A DNA stretch of 64,000 bases. It comes from Streptomyces sp. A0958. Lineage in GTDB: Bacteria > Actinomycetota > Actinomycetes > Streptomycetales > Streptomycetaceae. Positions within the stretch are counted from its first letter, which is position 1, and each line of letters starts with the position of its first letter. Of the stretch, positions 25,292 to 33,767 are shown one piece after another. The position numbers and the translations under genes were made by a program. The DNA is taken from contig NZ_SSBK01000001.1 in NCBI RefSeq assembly GCF_004795035.1, positions 248,001-312,000 of the forward strand, in the 5' to 3' direction. Below the pieces are notes generated by a model. That model did no database searches and was not told the DNA's origin. It saw only the letters and a list, made by a program, of their open reading frames with translations.

Positions 25292-26053
25292 CTACTGGCA
25301 CTCCGAGGTTCCGTTGACGAGTTCGTGCGAGCGGAAAGTCCTGGCGAAGGGCGACGGGACGGTGGTGCTGTCTCCCTTCAGTACGACGTAGGCGCCGTAC
25401 TTGGTGGCTGGGGTGGCCGGGTCGCTCCAGGTGCCCGTGAACTTCTCGGTCGGGTAGAAGCAGAGGTGGCGTCTGGTGCGGTTCCAGACGGACGCGGGTG
25501 CCACCTCGGCGCCGTAGGCGTTGCCGTAGTTCCTCGTGGCCGGATCGGTCGCGGGGATGTGGACCGTCATGGCGCCGCGGCCCGCCGGTTCGGTGAAGGT
25601 GCAGACGCGGTTGTCGGGGCAGCGCTCGTATCCGGTGAAGCAGTGTGCCCGGGACGGAACCAGCTTGTGGGAGCTGATCGTTCCGGCGAAACGCGAGTCA
25701 TTCCCGTACTCATCCGAATTACCCGGCTTGATTGTCTGGAGCAGCCCGCCGTAATCGGTGTCCACGTACACGCAGGCCCAGTAGGTGGTGTTGTTCTTCG
25801 CGGAGAGCGTGGCGTTGTCCCAGGAGGCGTCGTAGCGCTGCCCGTTGTCCTGCACGGCAAAGGTCCGCTTCGTTCCTGCGCCGCCCGAGGCGCTGTACAG
25901 ACAGAGCTGCCCGGCCGGGCAGTCGTCGAAGGCCTGGGCGTTCGCGGGCAGGGCCAGAAACGTCGAGCAGAGCAGGGCGAGCGCGGCGGCGATCAGGGAG
26001 CCGCGCAGAGTGATGATCTTCTTGATGGTCACGGGAAATGATCGCACCGGCAT
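25292..26053 (-). CDS. Secreted double crystallin-like (peptidase inhibitor I36-type) protein
   Basis: 253 residues. The signal peptide ends around LPANAQA (about residue 40). Two copies of the I36/crystallin signature follow: DCPAGQLCLYS near 44 and RCPDNRVCTFT near 142, each with a C-P-x-x-x-x-C-x-[YF] core, so this is a tandem two-domain protein. A third cysteine-bearing segment RRHLCFYP occurs near 215. It could inhibit secreted metalloproteases or bind the surface. ATG 26053 has only a weak Shine-Dalgarno, and a GTG at 26032 directly before TIKKIITLRG is an alternative. First gene of a two-gene unit with the glycosidase. Confidence 0.7.
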   Translation of the reverse strand: MPVRSFPVTIKKIITLRGSLIAAALALLCSTFLALPANAQAFDDCPAGQLCLYSASGGAGTKRTFAVQDNGQRYDASWDNATLSAKNNTTYWACVYVDTDYGGLLQTIKPGNSDEYGNDSRFAGTISSHKLVPSRAHCFTGYERCPDNRVCTFTEPAGRGAMTVHIPATDPATRNYGNAYGAEVAPASVWNRTRRHLCFYPTEKFTGTWSDPATPATKYGAYVVLKGDSTTVPSPFARTFRSHELVNGTSECQ

Positions 26054-26240
26054 CTGACATCCGCTGGCCGGTACCGGACGCACCGTCGACGGGTTCCGCG
26101 GTGCCCGCGAAAGCGGTCGCACGTATTCCGAGTTGACGGGAACCGGAGGGCGGGGAAGATGTGTCGTTGACACGGCACGCGTCTTCCCCGTTTCCGTGTG
26201 TCACCGTTTCGCTCGCCACCGTCCCCGCTGCGGAGCCCTC

Positions 26241-28673
26241 ATGCCGTCGTACTGCCCGTTCTGTGGAACCCCGGCGCCGGACGAGACGCGCTTCTGCATG
26301 AAGTGCGGGCGCGAACGCCCCGCGGCCCCTGTGGCACCGCCGCAACCCGCCGCGCCCCCGCCCCCGGCCGCCGCACCGCCCGCCGGTTCGCCGCCCCCCG
26401 GCGTGCCGCCCTTCGCGGCGGGGCCCGGTTCTCCGCCGCCGCCCGGGTACGCGCCGATGCCGGCCGCCCCGCCCGGTCCCTCGCCGCTCGGGCTCTTCTT
26501 CGGGCGGGTGGTACGCGGTGACTGGGCGGGCTCGCTCAAGGCAGCACTCTGGCCGACCGGGCTGATCGTGGCCCTCGCGGTGGCGCTGGCCATGCCCCGC
26601 TACGGGCAGGGCGACGAGGACTACGTCGGCTGGAGCGACCGGCTGCGGATCGCGCTCGCCATGCTGCTCCAGGCGGTCGGCGGCGGCTTCGAGGTGCGGG
26701 ACGCCACGCCGGGCGGCATGAACAGCGGCGGCTACCGCGGCGGTTCGGCGTACGGGGGCTCGTACGGTGACTTCGGCTCGGGCGGCCAGGGCCACGTCAC
26801 CCTCTCCCTGATCCCGCTCACCGTCACCGTCCTGTGGATCGGCGCGCTGATCCTGGGTGCCCGGGCCGTCCGCAGACAGGGCGACGGCCTGGAGGCGGCG
26901 GTACGCATCAGCGTCGTGGCCGCCGCCGCCGTGCTGGTTCTCGGGCTCTACGCGCAGCCCGAGGTGGACGGCGTCGAGGTGCACTCCTCGCCGGTCCTGG
27001 CCGCCCTCATCGCCCTCCTCATCGCCCTCGTCACCACCGGCGCGGTCCTGCAACGCGACGTGGCCGCGCAGTGGCTGGCCCGGCGACCGGCCGCGCAGAG
27101 CCTCGTACGCGCCGCCGGGACCGCCGTCCGCGCGCTCGCCGCCGTCCTGCTGCTGTGCGCCCTGGTCGGGTTCATCAGTTACGCCAACGTGGACGACGTC
27201 TCCGGCCGGGACCTGCTGGTCGCCCTGCCGCTGCTGCCCAACATCGCGCTGCTGGTGCTCTCGGTGAGCTGGGGCGGGACCGTGGACTACGACCTCAGCG
27301 GGCAGGCGGACGTCTTCGGCTCCGGCGGGGAGCACGGCGCGCTCGGCCTCGGTGACCTCGGCGACGAGCTGGGCGGCTGGGCCGTGACCGGCGCCCTGGC
27401 CACCGGCCTCGTCTGCGCCCTCGTCGTCGGCCTGCTCGCCGCCCGCCGCTCGGCCGACCGGCGCGAACAGGTCACCGCGGGCGGCCTGTTCCTGTTCGGG
27501 TACCTGGCGCTGACCGAGATGTGCGGCCTGTCCGCGGAGGTCTCCGGCGGGGTCTCCGAGTTGGCGGGCCGGGGCAACATGGAGGTCGCGCCGAGCGTGG
27601 CGGACGCGCTGCTGTTCGGGCTGCTGTGGGTGGGCTGCGCGGTGCTCGTCGCGCCGTACCTGCTGCGGCTGACGGGGCGCGGCGGCGGCCCGGGTGGCGG
27701 CCCGGGTGGCGGCCTGGGTGGCGGCCCCACGCAGGGCGCCACCCCGATGTACCCGCCCGGGCAGTCCCCGTACGGCCCGCCGCCGGGAACGCCCCCCGCG
27801 CCCGGCCCGTACAACCCGCCGCCCGGGAGCACGCCCCCGCCCGGGGCCACGCCCCCGCCCGGCCCGTACGACCCCTCCGCCGGGATGACCGCCGCCCCGG
27901 AGGCGTACGCCCCGCCGACCGGCACGCCCCCGGGCCCGTACATCCCCGCGCAGGCGACCGCGCCCGCGCCCGAGCCCCGGCGTCGGCGGCCCGCCCTCGT
28001 CTGGGGTGCCACGCTCGTTGCCGCGCTCGTCCTCGGCGGCGGCGCGACCGCCGGTGTCATCGCCCTGGTGGACCGCCACAACGACGACCCCGGCACCTCC
28101 GACACCAAGAACACCAAGAACACCAAGAACACCGAAGACACCGAAAACACCGAAAACACCACAAGCACCGAGGACAGCGGGGCGGAGCCGGCCCAGGAGC
28201 GGGTCGGTGACCACGCCGTGCCCACCGTCCCGGACGGGTACCGGCTGGTCTCCGACACCGCCGGCTTCGCCTTCGCCGTGCCGGACCTCTGGGAGCGGCA
28301 GGGCGAGGAGAACCACCGGGTCACCTACTCCAGGTCCGCCGGCCACGCCGAGCTCGAGGTCGGCGTCGTCCGGGACGCGCCCTACACCTCGTACGAGAAC
28401 TTCAAGGCTCTGGAGAAGACCGCCGACGCCGACCGGAAGGGCTATCAGCAGATCCAGCTCACGGCCAACACGTTCCAGGGCCGGCAGGGCGCCCGGTGGG
28501 AGTACACGTACGAGAAGGGCGGTGTGACGATCCACGCGATCGACCAGAGCTACATCGCCGAGGACGGCACCGAGTACGCGATCCACGTCACCGAACGCGA
28601 TGTCGAATGGGTCGATGCCCGGGAGGTCTTCGACACGATCCTGTCCACCTGGATGCTCAACGACGTGGACTGA
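26241..28673 (+). CDS. Zinc-ribbon, multi-pass membrane protein (streptophobe-like) with extracellular C-domain
   Basis: 810 residues. An N-terminal zinc ribbon (C5, C8, C19, C22) and a Pro/Ala linker (about 30-85) are followed by a membrane block of roughly nine or ten helices (about 95-480) with the feel of streptophobe proteins. Next comes a Pro/Gly-rich linker (about 485-590), another helix (VWGATLVAALVLGGGATAGVIAL, about 592-614), a Thr/Asn/Lys/Glu low-complexity stretch (about 620-650) and a C-terminal domain of about 155 residues (VPDGYRLVSDTAGFAFAVP onward). That last domain resembles the extracellular ends of Streptomyces membrane kinases. ATG 26241 has GGAG upstream. Function unknown. 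Confidence 0.65.
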   Translation: MPSYCPFCGTPAPDETRFCMKCGRERPAAPVAPPQPAAPPPPAAAPPAGSPPPGVPPFAAGPGSPPPPGYAPMPAAPPGPSPLGLFFGRVVRGDWAGSLKAALWPTGLIVALAVALAMPRYGQGDEDYVGWSDRLRIALAMLLQAVGGGFEVRDATPGGMNSGGYRGGSAYGGSYGDFGSGGQGHVTLSLIPLTVTVLWIGALILGARAVRRQGDGLEAAVRISVVAAAAVLVLGLYAQPEVDGVEVHSSPVLAALIALLIALVTTGAVLQRDVAAQWLARRPAAQSLVRAAGTAVRALAAVLLLCALVGFISYANVDDVSGRDLLVALPLLPNIALLVLSVSWGGTVDYDLSGQADVFGSGGEHGALGLGDLGDELGGWAVTGALATGLVCALVVGLLAARRSADRREQVTAGGLFLFGYLALTEMCGLSAEVSGGVSELAGRGNMEVAPSVADALLFGLLWVGCAVLVAPYLLRLTGRGGGPGGGPGGGLGGGPTQGATPMYPPGQSPYGPPPGTPPAPGPYNPPPGSTPPPGATPPPGPYDPSAGMTAAPEAYAPPTGTPPGPYIPAQATAPAPEPRRRRPALVWGATLVAALVLGGGATAGVIALVDRHNDDPGTSDTKNTKNTKNTEDTENTENTTSTEDSGAEPAQERVGDHAVPTVPDGYRLVSDTAGFAFAVPDLWERQGEENHRVTYSRSAGHAELEVGVVRDAPYTSYENFKALEKTADADRKGYQQIQLTANTFQGRQGARWEYTYEKGGVTIHAIDQSYIAEDGTEYAIHVTERDVEWVDAREVFDTILSTWMLNDVD

Positions 28674-28820
28674 CGCCCTCCACGCAGCTGTACGACGGGA
28701 GGGGCGGTAGGCGCGATCGACATCAGGCAGCCCTTCGGAGGGATGGCCAGCAGGCCCCCATAGACTGCCTTGGACCTGTGCCGCGCGGCACGCGAATTCG
28801 AGTCTTCGGGAGAGCCGACC

Positions 28821-30104
28821 GTGACCGAGCCCCTGTCCGAACACAGCGCGGACGTCATCGTCGTCGGGGCGGGCCCAGCCGGCTCCACGACCGCCCACTA
28901 CCTCGCCAAGGCAGGGCTCGACGTCCTCCTGCTGGAGAAGACCGCGTTCCCGCGCGAGAAGGTCTGCGGTGACGGCCTCACGCCGCGCGCCACCAAGCAG
29001 CTCGTCTCCATGGGCATCGACATCTCCGAAGAGGCCGGCTGGCTGCGCAACAAGGGCCTGCGCATCATCGGCGGCGGCGTCCGGCTCCAGCTGGACTGGC
29101 CGGATCTCGCCTCCTACCCGGACTACGGACTCGTCCGCAAGCGCGACGACTTCGACGAGCAGCTGGCCCGCCAGGCGCAGAAGGCCGGCGCCCGGCTGTA
29201 CGAGCGCTGCAACGTCGGCGCCCCGATCACCGACGAGCGCACCGGCCGCATCACCGGCGTGCACGCGAAGCTCGGCGAGGAGAAGACCCCGGTCACCTTC
29301 CACGCCCCGCTCGTCGTCGCCGCCGACGGCAACTCCACCCGGCTCTCCCTCGCGATGGGCCTGCACCGCCGCGAGGACCGCCCGATGGGCGTCGCGGTCC
29401 GTACGTACTTCACCTCGCCCCGGCACGACGACGACTACCTGGAGTCCTGGCTGGAGCTGTGGGACCGCCGGGGCCCCCAGGAGAAGCTGCTGCCCGGCTA
29501 CGGCTGGATCTTCGGCATGGGCGACGGCACCTCCAACGTCGGCCTCGGCATCCTCAACTCCTCGTCCGCCTTCAAGGAGCTGGACTGGCGCGAGGTCCTC
29601 AAGGCGTGGTGCGCGTCCATGCCGGAGGACTGGGGCTACACCCCGGAGAACATGACGATGCCGATCCGCGGCGCCGCCCTCCCGATGGCCTTCAACCGCC
29701 AGCCGCACTACACCAAGGGCCTGCTGCTCGTCGGTGACGCGGGCGGCATGGTCAACCCTTTCAACGGCGAGGGCATCGCGTACGCCATGGAGTCCGGCCA
29801 GATCGCGGCCGACGTCATCGTCCAGGCGCACGCCCGCGCGACCCCGGCCCAGCGGGAACTGGCGCTGAACAACTACCCGAAGGTGCTCAAGGAGACCTAC
29901 GGCGGCTACTACACGATGGGCCGCGCCTTCGTGAAGCTGATCGGCAACCCGAAGGTCATGAAGGTCGCCACCCAGCGCGGCCTGACGCACCCGCTGCTGA
30001 TGAAGTTCACGCTGAAGATGCTCGCCAACCTCACCGACCCGACGGGCGGCGACGCGATGGACCGCATCATCAACGGCCTGGCGAAGGTGGCACCCAGCTC
30101 GTAA
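28821..30104 (+). CDS. FAD-dependent geranylgeranyl-reductase family enzyme, probable menaquinone reductase
   Basis: 427 residues. FAD-binding GAGPAG at 16-21, the family motif FPREKVCGDGLTPRA near 47, and the second FAD motif GDAGGMVNPFNGEGIAYAMESG near 308. Mycobacterial MenJ of this family reduces one double bond in the menaquinone side chain, and Streptomyces menaquinones are multiply hydrogenated. Its place upstream of nuo with mqnA, mqnC and menG nearby supports that role, though other isoprenoids are possible. A TAGACT -10-like hexamer at 28761 and GGGAGAG before GTG 28821 mark its start. Confidence 0.8.
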   Translation: MTEPLSEHSADVIVVGAGPAGSTTAHYLAKAGLDVLLLEKTAFPREKVCGDGLTPRATKQLVSMGIDISEEAGWLRNKGLRIIGGGVRLQLDWPDLASYPDYGLVRKRDDFDEQLARQAQKAGARLYERCNVGAPITDERTGRITGVHAKLGEEKTPVTFHAPLVVAADGNSTRLSLAMGLHRREDRPMGVAVRTYFTSPRHDDDYLESWLELWDRRGPQEKLLPGYGWIFGMGDGTSNVGLGILNSSSAFKELDWREVLKAWCASMPEDWGYTPENMTMPIRGAALPMAFNRQPHYTKGLLLVGDAGGMVNPFNGEGIAYAMESGQIAADVIVQAHARATPAQRELALNNYPKVLKETYGGYYTMGRAFVKLIGNPKVMKVATQRGLTHPLLMKFTLKMLANLTDPTGGDAMDRIINGLAKVAPSS

Positions 30105-30122
30105 CGTTCGTTCACGAGCCGA

Positions 30123-30150
30123 GCCCGTCGCCCCTGCCGGGGCGGCGGGC
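30123..30150. terminator. Bidirectional hairpin terminator
   Basis: GCCCGTCGCCCC (30123-30134) pairs with GGGGCGGCGGGC (30139-30150) with one G-T pair and a 4-nt loop, between the reductase and the convergent hypothetical gene. Confidence 0.6.
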
Positions 30151-30152
30151 GC

Positions 30153-30566
30153 CTACCTGCTACCTGTGGCCGGTTGGCATGCAGGCGTGTCGGCGCCCTC
30201 GCCTTCCGGGGCAGGCTGCTCGGTCAGGGGGCCCGAAGGGGCGAGCGTCAGGCAGCGCACGGGGCGCACGTGCCACTCGATGTGGCGCCCCTTGCGGAGC
30301 AGGAGGGTGAATCCGCACGATTCGCCGCGATGGAGTGCGGCCAGAGCCTGCACCCAGCCGCCCTGGTCGGCCCAGTGGAGAGCCCTTGTCGTCTCCCGAG
30401 GTGTCAGCCCCAGGACGTGGCTCGTACGGAGCTGTACGCGGATGATCCGGATCGCGTCGCGGGGGCCGGGCAGGATGCGGAGGTCGATGGGTTCCGGGAC
30501 GAATCCGGTGGCGGGGCCGTACCGGAGCACTTCGAACCGGAAGCCGTGCGCTACGAGTGCCGTCAT
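30153..30566 (-). CDS. Hypothetical cytoplasmic protein
   Basis: About 137 residues from ATG 30566; a GTG at 30653 would add 29 poorly conserved-looking residues. Neither start has a strong Shine-Dalgarno. The sequence has no membrane segment and no motif I recognise; it is mixed alpha/beta (FRFEVLRYGPATGFV, IRIIRVQLRTSHVLGL, CGFTLLLRKGRHIEWHVRPV) with a disordered acidic tail. Its frame shows the expected GC-rich third positions. A 16-bp perfect palindrome lies upstream at 30737-30752. It sits just downstream of the WhiJ-like operon on the same strand but beyond its terminator. Confidence 0.5.
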   Translation of the reverse strand: MTALVAHGFRFEVLRYGPATGFVPEPIDLRILPGPRDAIRIIRVQLRTSHVLGLTPRETTRALHWADQGGWVQALAALHRGESCGFTLLLRKGRHIEWHVRPVRCLTLAPSGPLTEQPAPEGEGADTPACQPATGSR

Positions 30567-30736
30567 GGGAGTGGCTCGGGGGGATGTACGCAAGGTCGAC
30601 CGTCCGATCGAGGCGTGGCCTTCAACAGGCGCGAACGCAGGGTCCGTTGACACATCACACAGCGCGGTCGTGCGATGCGCTCGGCCGGGTCGGCGACGTA
30701 CGGTGACGGTAGCGTCACCGGTCCGTGCGGCGCAAC

Positions 30737-30752
30737 CATGCCCCGGGGCATG
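30737..30752. promoter_or_regulatory. Perfect 16-bp palindrome, possible operator
   Basis: CATGCCCCGGGGCATG, in the gap between the hypothetical gene (start 30566 or 30653) and the terminator at 30770. The flank GGGGCATGTATG resembles GGGGACATGTATG on the minus strand near 32002-31990 in the WhiJ-like divergent promoter. Operator function is inferred only from symmetry and position. Confidence 0.35.
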
Positions 30753-30769
30753 TATGTTCCCGAAACGTG

Positions 30770-30803
30770 CGTGAGCCCCCCGCCGTCGGGCGGGGGGCTC
30801 ACG
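30770..30803 (-). terminator. Terminator of the XRE-DUF397 operon
   Basis: CGTGAGCCCCCCGCC (30770-30784) and its perfect complement (30789-30803) form a 15-bp stem with a GTCG loop, 23 bp after the DUF397 stop. Confidence 0.75.
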
Positions 30804-30825
30804 TGGATGCTGCGGCTGGAGGCCC

Positions 30826-31026
30826 TTACTGGGCGAAGTGGTCGAACTCGCCTGCCTTGACGCCTTCGATGAACGCGGCGAACTTGGCCCGGCTCGTGGT
30901 GGTCACCGCATCGGGATCGTCGCTCTCGCGCATCAGGATCTGCCCGGCTTGCTGGGCCACCTCGACACACTGCTCCCCACCGCCCCCGGAGAAGGACGAC
31001 TTCTGCCACTCGATCTCTGTGTTCAT
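30826..31026 (-). CDS. DUF397 small protein (WhiJ partner type)
   Basis: 66 residues, the usual DUF397 size. The family pattern W-x-K-S-S-F-S (EWQKSSFSGGGGEQCVEVA) is at the N-terminus, then ILMRESDDPDA and a C-terminal KFAAFIEGVKAGEFDHFA. DUF397 proteins are encoded next to XRE/DUF5753 regulators and are thought to bind them and relieve repression, as with WhiJ. ATG 31026 is chosen because the family starts there; it lies 11 bp after the regulator stop, so the two form an operon. Confidence 0.88.
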   Translation of the reverse strand: MNTEIEWQKSSFSGGGGEQCVEVAQQAGQILMRESDDPDAVTTTSRAKFAAFIEGVKAGEFDHFAQ

Positions 31027-31037
31027 GCTGCGGATTA

Positions 31038-31892
31038 TCACAGGTCCCTTGCGATGTGGTGAACGAAGCTGCGTGACTCCTCGGGTGTCAGGCATGCCTG
31101 CCGGGCGACGTCGAGCTGCATCCGATACCGGCGGAGATCGGCGGCGGCATCCAGCTGTACGCCCCCGAACGGTGCGTCGATGTGCACGGTATCGAGCTGG
31201 GGCACGACTCCGCCCGCGTACAGCACTGTCTGCGTGACCTCGATGAACTGTTCGCTCGCGAAGGCGATCACCCGTACCGTCACATTCGGCCGGGCCGTTG
31301 CCTCCAGCAGGTGTTCGAGCTGATCGCGGGCAACCTTGCGGCCGCCGACCCGCATGCGCAGGCTCGCCTCGTGCACGATCGCCTCGAACGCGGGCGGCTT
31401 GTCGCGGTCAAGCACCGACTGCCTGCGCATGCGGTGTTCGACCCGCGCCTCCACCTCGTCCTCGGGCAGCTTGGGGAGTACTCCCTCGAACAGGGCTCGG
31501 GCGTACTGCGGAGTCTGGAGCAGTCCGGGCAGCGTCATGGACTGGAGGCACCGCATGTGGCTCGCGTGGTGTTCGAGTTCCGCGATGTTCAGGAAGCCGG
31601 GAGCGAGTGTGCCGCGGTACTCGTCCCACCAGAACTGGCCCCGGTGCTCGCGGGATATCACGCACAACGCCTCGATCAGCGCTTCGTCGTCGCACGCGTA
31701 GAAGCTCGCCAGCCGGCGAATCCGTTCTTCGCCGATACCACTGCGACCGGCCTCGATGTGACTGATTCTGGCCTGGTCGGTCGAGATGAGCCCGGCTGCT
31801 TCGCGGGCGGTTCTGCCCGCGCGTTCGCGGAGTTTGCGCAACTCGCTGCCCAAGCGGGCCTGGCGTGCGGTCGGGTTGTCCCTTGGCGGCAT
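31038..31892 (-). CDS. XRE-family regulator with DUF5753 domain (WhiJ-like)
   Basis: 284 residues. The N-terminal HTH (about 13-70: LGSELRKLRERAGRTAREAA, then STDQARISHIEAGRSG) is followed by the DUF5753 domain (about 95-275, with FWWDEYRGTLAPGFLNIAELE, a typical ligand or partner-binding segment). In S. coelicolor such proteins (WhiJ, AbaA-cluster regulators) influence sporulation and antibiotic production. AGGAGAAGG precedes ATG 31892. It is divergent from the ATPase gene at 32162 and followed by its DUF397 partner, completing the trio. Confidence 0.88.
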   Translation of the reverse strand: MPPRDNPTARQARLGSELRKLRERAGRTAREAAGLISTDQARISHIEAGRSGIGEERIRRLASFYACDDEALIEALCVISREHRGQFWWDEYRGTLAPGFLNIAELEHHASHMRCLQSMTLPGLLQTPQYARALFEGVLPKLPEDEVEARVEHRMRRQSVLDRDKPPAFEAIVHEASLRMRVGGRKVARDQLEHLLEATARPNVTVRVIAFASEQFIEVTQTVLYAGGVVPQLDTVHIDAPFGGVQLDAAADLRRYRMQLDVARQACLTPEESRSFVHHIARDL

Positions 31893-32161
31893 GTCACCTT
31901 CTCCTGTTCGCGTATGCAGTCTCGCAGGGCCTCTCGGGGGTGTGCGACGGGCTCACCCCTGCGTGTGAATCGCCGGGATCATCCTTGTACCGGTGCATAC
32001 ATGTCCCCTACGTTCATCCCTGCCGGCCGGCAACGGCTCGGTGGCCCGAAGTGCAGCCGTCCGCAGGCGAGTTCACTTTGCCCGGGATCGGCCGATGTCA
32101 CGGTCCACCGCAGTGGTCCGCCGGCGTACCCGGAGACCCGCTCACGTAGGGAGACCGCGTC

Positions 32162-32635
32162 ATGACCTCCGTAACCGTTCCGTCCCCGTCCGTCCCGTAC
32201 CTCCCCCAGCGCGGCGAGCGCTACCGGCTCGTCGCACCGAACAGCCCCACGGCGCCCCGTGTCGCGCGGGACTTCGTGGGGACGCTGCTGCGGGCTACCG
32301 AGCACCCCGGGCTGGTCGACGACGCCCGGTTGTGCGTGAGCGAGGTGGTGTCCAATGCGCACTGCCATACAGAGTCGGCGCGCATCCGGGTCGACGTGAC
32401 GGTGAACCGGCGCCAGGTGATGGTCTACGTGACCGACGACGAGCCGAACCGGCTGCCGAAGCCTGGGACCGCCCCGGATGCGGAGAGCGGACGCGGGCTC
32501 CTCATCGTGGAGAGCCTGACCGATCGTTGGGGGACCACGACGCGCGGCGGGCGGGCAGGGCACGCCAAGACGGTCTGGTTCGTCCTGGTCGAACCGGGGC
32601 AGTGTGCCGGGGGCGCACTACGTACGACGGGGTGA
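32162..32635 (+). CDS. Histidine-kinase-like ATPase domain protein (RsbW/anti-sigma type)
   Basis: 157 residues, a single HATPase_c fold without phosphoacceptor domain. N-box region ARLCVSEVVSNAHCHT near residue 56 (usual pattern E-L-V-x-N-A, here E-V-V-S-N-A), G1 box VTDDEPNRLP near 90, G2 SGRGLLIVESLTDRWG near 109. Streptomyces carry many such proteins beside XRE/DUF397 pairs; some are anti-sigma kinases but most have unknown targets. GGGAG lies before ATG 32162. It diverges from the XRE gene over 269 bp that hold both promoters. Confidence 0.82.
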   Translation: MTSVTVPSPSVPYLPQRGERYRLVAPNSPTAPRVARDFVGTLLRATEHPGLVDDARLCVSEVVSNAHCHTESARIRVDVTVNRRQVMVYVTDDEPNRLPKPGTAPDAESGRGLLIVESLTDRWGTTTRGGRAGHAKTVWFVLVEPGQCAGGALRTTG

Positions 32636-32824
32636 ACGCCTGGGTCGTCGGGTGCACGGCATGGCCGTCCTGTGCTCGGTGGAGCGTGGGCTGTGCGCCC
32701 CGCTTCACAAGCGCACGCGGCCGGTGTCCGGCAGGTTCGCGATGTCCGTGGCGACCGGCGGGGTGGTGGCACCTTTCCGTGATTCCGCTGGAAGCGGGCC
32801 ACGGGCAGGTGATACGGGAAACGC

Positions 32825-32866
32825 CGAAGGGCCGCCGTTCCCGAGCGGGGGAGCGACGGCCCTTCG
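32825..32866. terminator. Bidirectional hairpin between ATPase and NlpC/P60 genes
   Basis: CGAAGGGCCG (32825-32834) and CGGCCCTTCG (32857-32866) form a perfect 10-bp stem, with inner CCCG/CGGG pairing, in the convergent gap 32636-32912. Confidence 0.65.
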
Positions 32867-32912
32867 AAGCGCGCCGAGGCGCTTGTGAATCCGTGAACGT
32901 AGCCTAAGCGGC

Positions 32913-33767
32913 TCAGAGGACGCGGACCGCGCCCGTCGGCATGTCGTAGCTCAGCGGGCGCTGCACCACACCGGTGGAGGAGTTCTGCGCACCGACGAAC
33001 TGGCCGCCGCCCACGTAGATCCCGACGTGGTACGCGCTGCCCGCGCTGCCCCAGTACAGGATGTCGCCCGGCTGGAGGTTGCTCAGGGAGACCTGGGTGC
33101 CGGCGGTCGACTGGCTCTGCGAGACGCGCGGCAGGTCGATGCCCACCGTGCGGAACGCGGCCTGGACCAGGCCGGAGCAGTCCCACGAGTTGGGGCCGGT
33201 GCCGCCGGGCACGTACGCGTCGCCGACCTGCGCCTGCGCGAACGCGACGACGGAGGCCGCGGAGCCGGTGGCGTTGGAGGAGTACGACGTCGTGGTGGCC
33301 GCCGTGGTGGAGCCGGACGTCGACGTACCGGACGTCGACGTGCCGGACGTGGTCTGCAGGGTGGTGCGCGCGGCGGCGCGGGAGGCGCGCTCGGCGGCCT
33401 CCGCCTTGGCCTTCGCGGCGGCGGCTTCGGCCTTCTTCTTGGCCTCGGCCTTGCGGACGGCCTCGGCCTTGGCCTTCTTGGCGTCCTTGGCGGCGTCGGC
33501 GGCGGCCGCTTCCTCGTGGGCCTGCGTCTCCAGGTCCAGGGCGATCTGCTGCGTGGCCTCGGCGGAGGCGGCGACGGTGGTGGAGAGTCCCGCCGTGATG
33601 GTGGGCATCTCGATCGTCTGGGTCACCGGCTCGGCCTGGGCCGGACCGGCGGCACCCGCGACCGCGATGGTGCTGAGGACGCCACCGGCAACTCCGGCCC
33701 GCAGCGCCGTCTTCGAGGCGTTTCGGCGGGGCTTCCGGTGGCTGGGTATGAGAGCGGTGTGGGACAT
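32913..33767 (-). CDS. Secreted NlpC/P60 cell-wall hydrolase
   Basis: 284 residues. A signal peptide (about 1-45, ending GPAQA-EP) is followed by an Ala/Lys/Glu-rich coiled coil (about 68-130), a Ser/Thr linker with SGTST repeats (about 138-165) and a C-terminal NlpC/P60 domain (about 168-284). The catalytic Cys is C197 in SWDCSGLV and the His is H247 in AYHVGIYVGGG. The third triad position, usually His, reads VGAQ here (about 258-261), so a glutamine may serve. It should cleave D-Glu-diaminopimelate bonds during growth or germination. ATG 33767 has no good Shine-Dalgarno. A Crp-like site and TATAAA -10 lie about 220-250 bp upstream. Confidence 0.88.
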   Translation of the reverse strand: MSHTALIPSHRKPRRNASKTALRAGVAGGVLSTIAVAGAAGPAQAEPVTQTIEMPTITAGLSTTVAASAEATQQIALDLETQAHEEAAAADAAKDAKKAKAEAVRKAEAKKKAEAAAAKAKAEAAERASRAAARTTLQTTSGTSTSGTSTSGSTTAATTTSYSSNATGSAASVVAFAQAQVGDAYVPGGTGPNSWDCSGLVQAAFRTVGIDLPRVSQSQSTAGTQVSLSNLQPGDILYWGSAGSAYHVGIYVGGGQFVGAQNSSTGVVQRPLSYDMPTGAVRVL

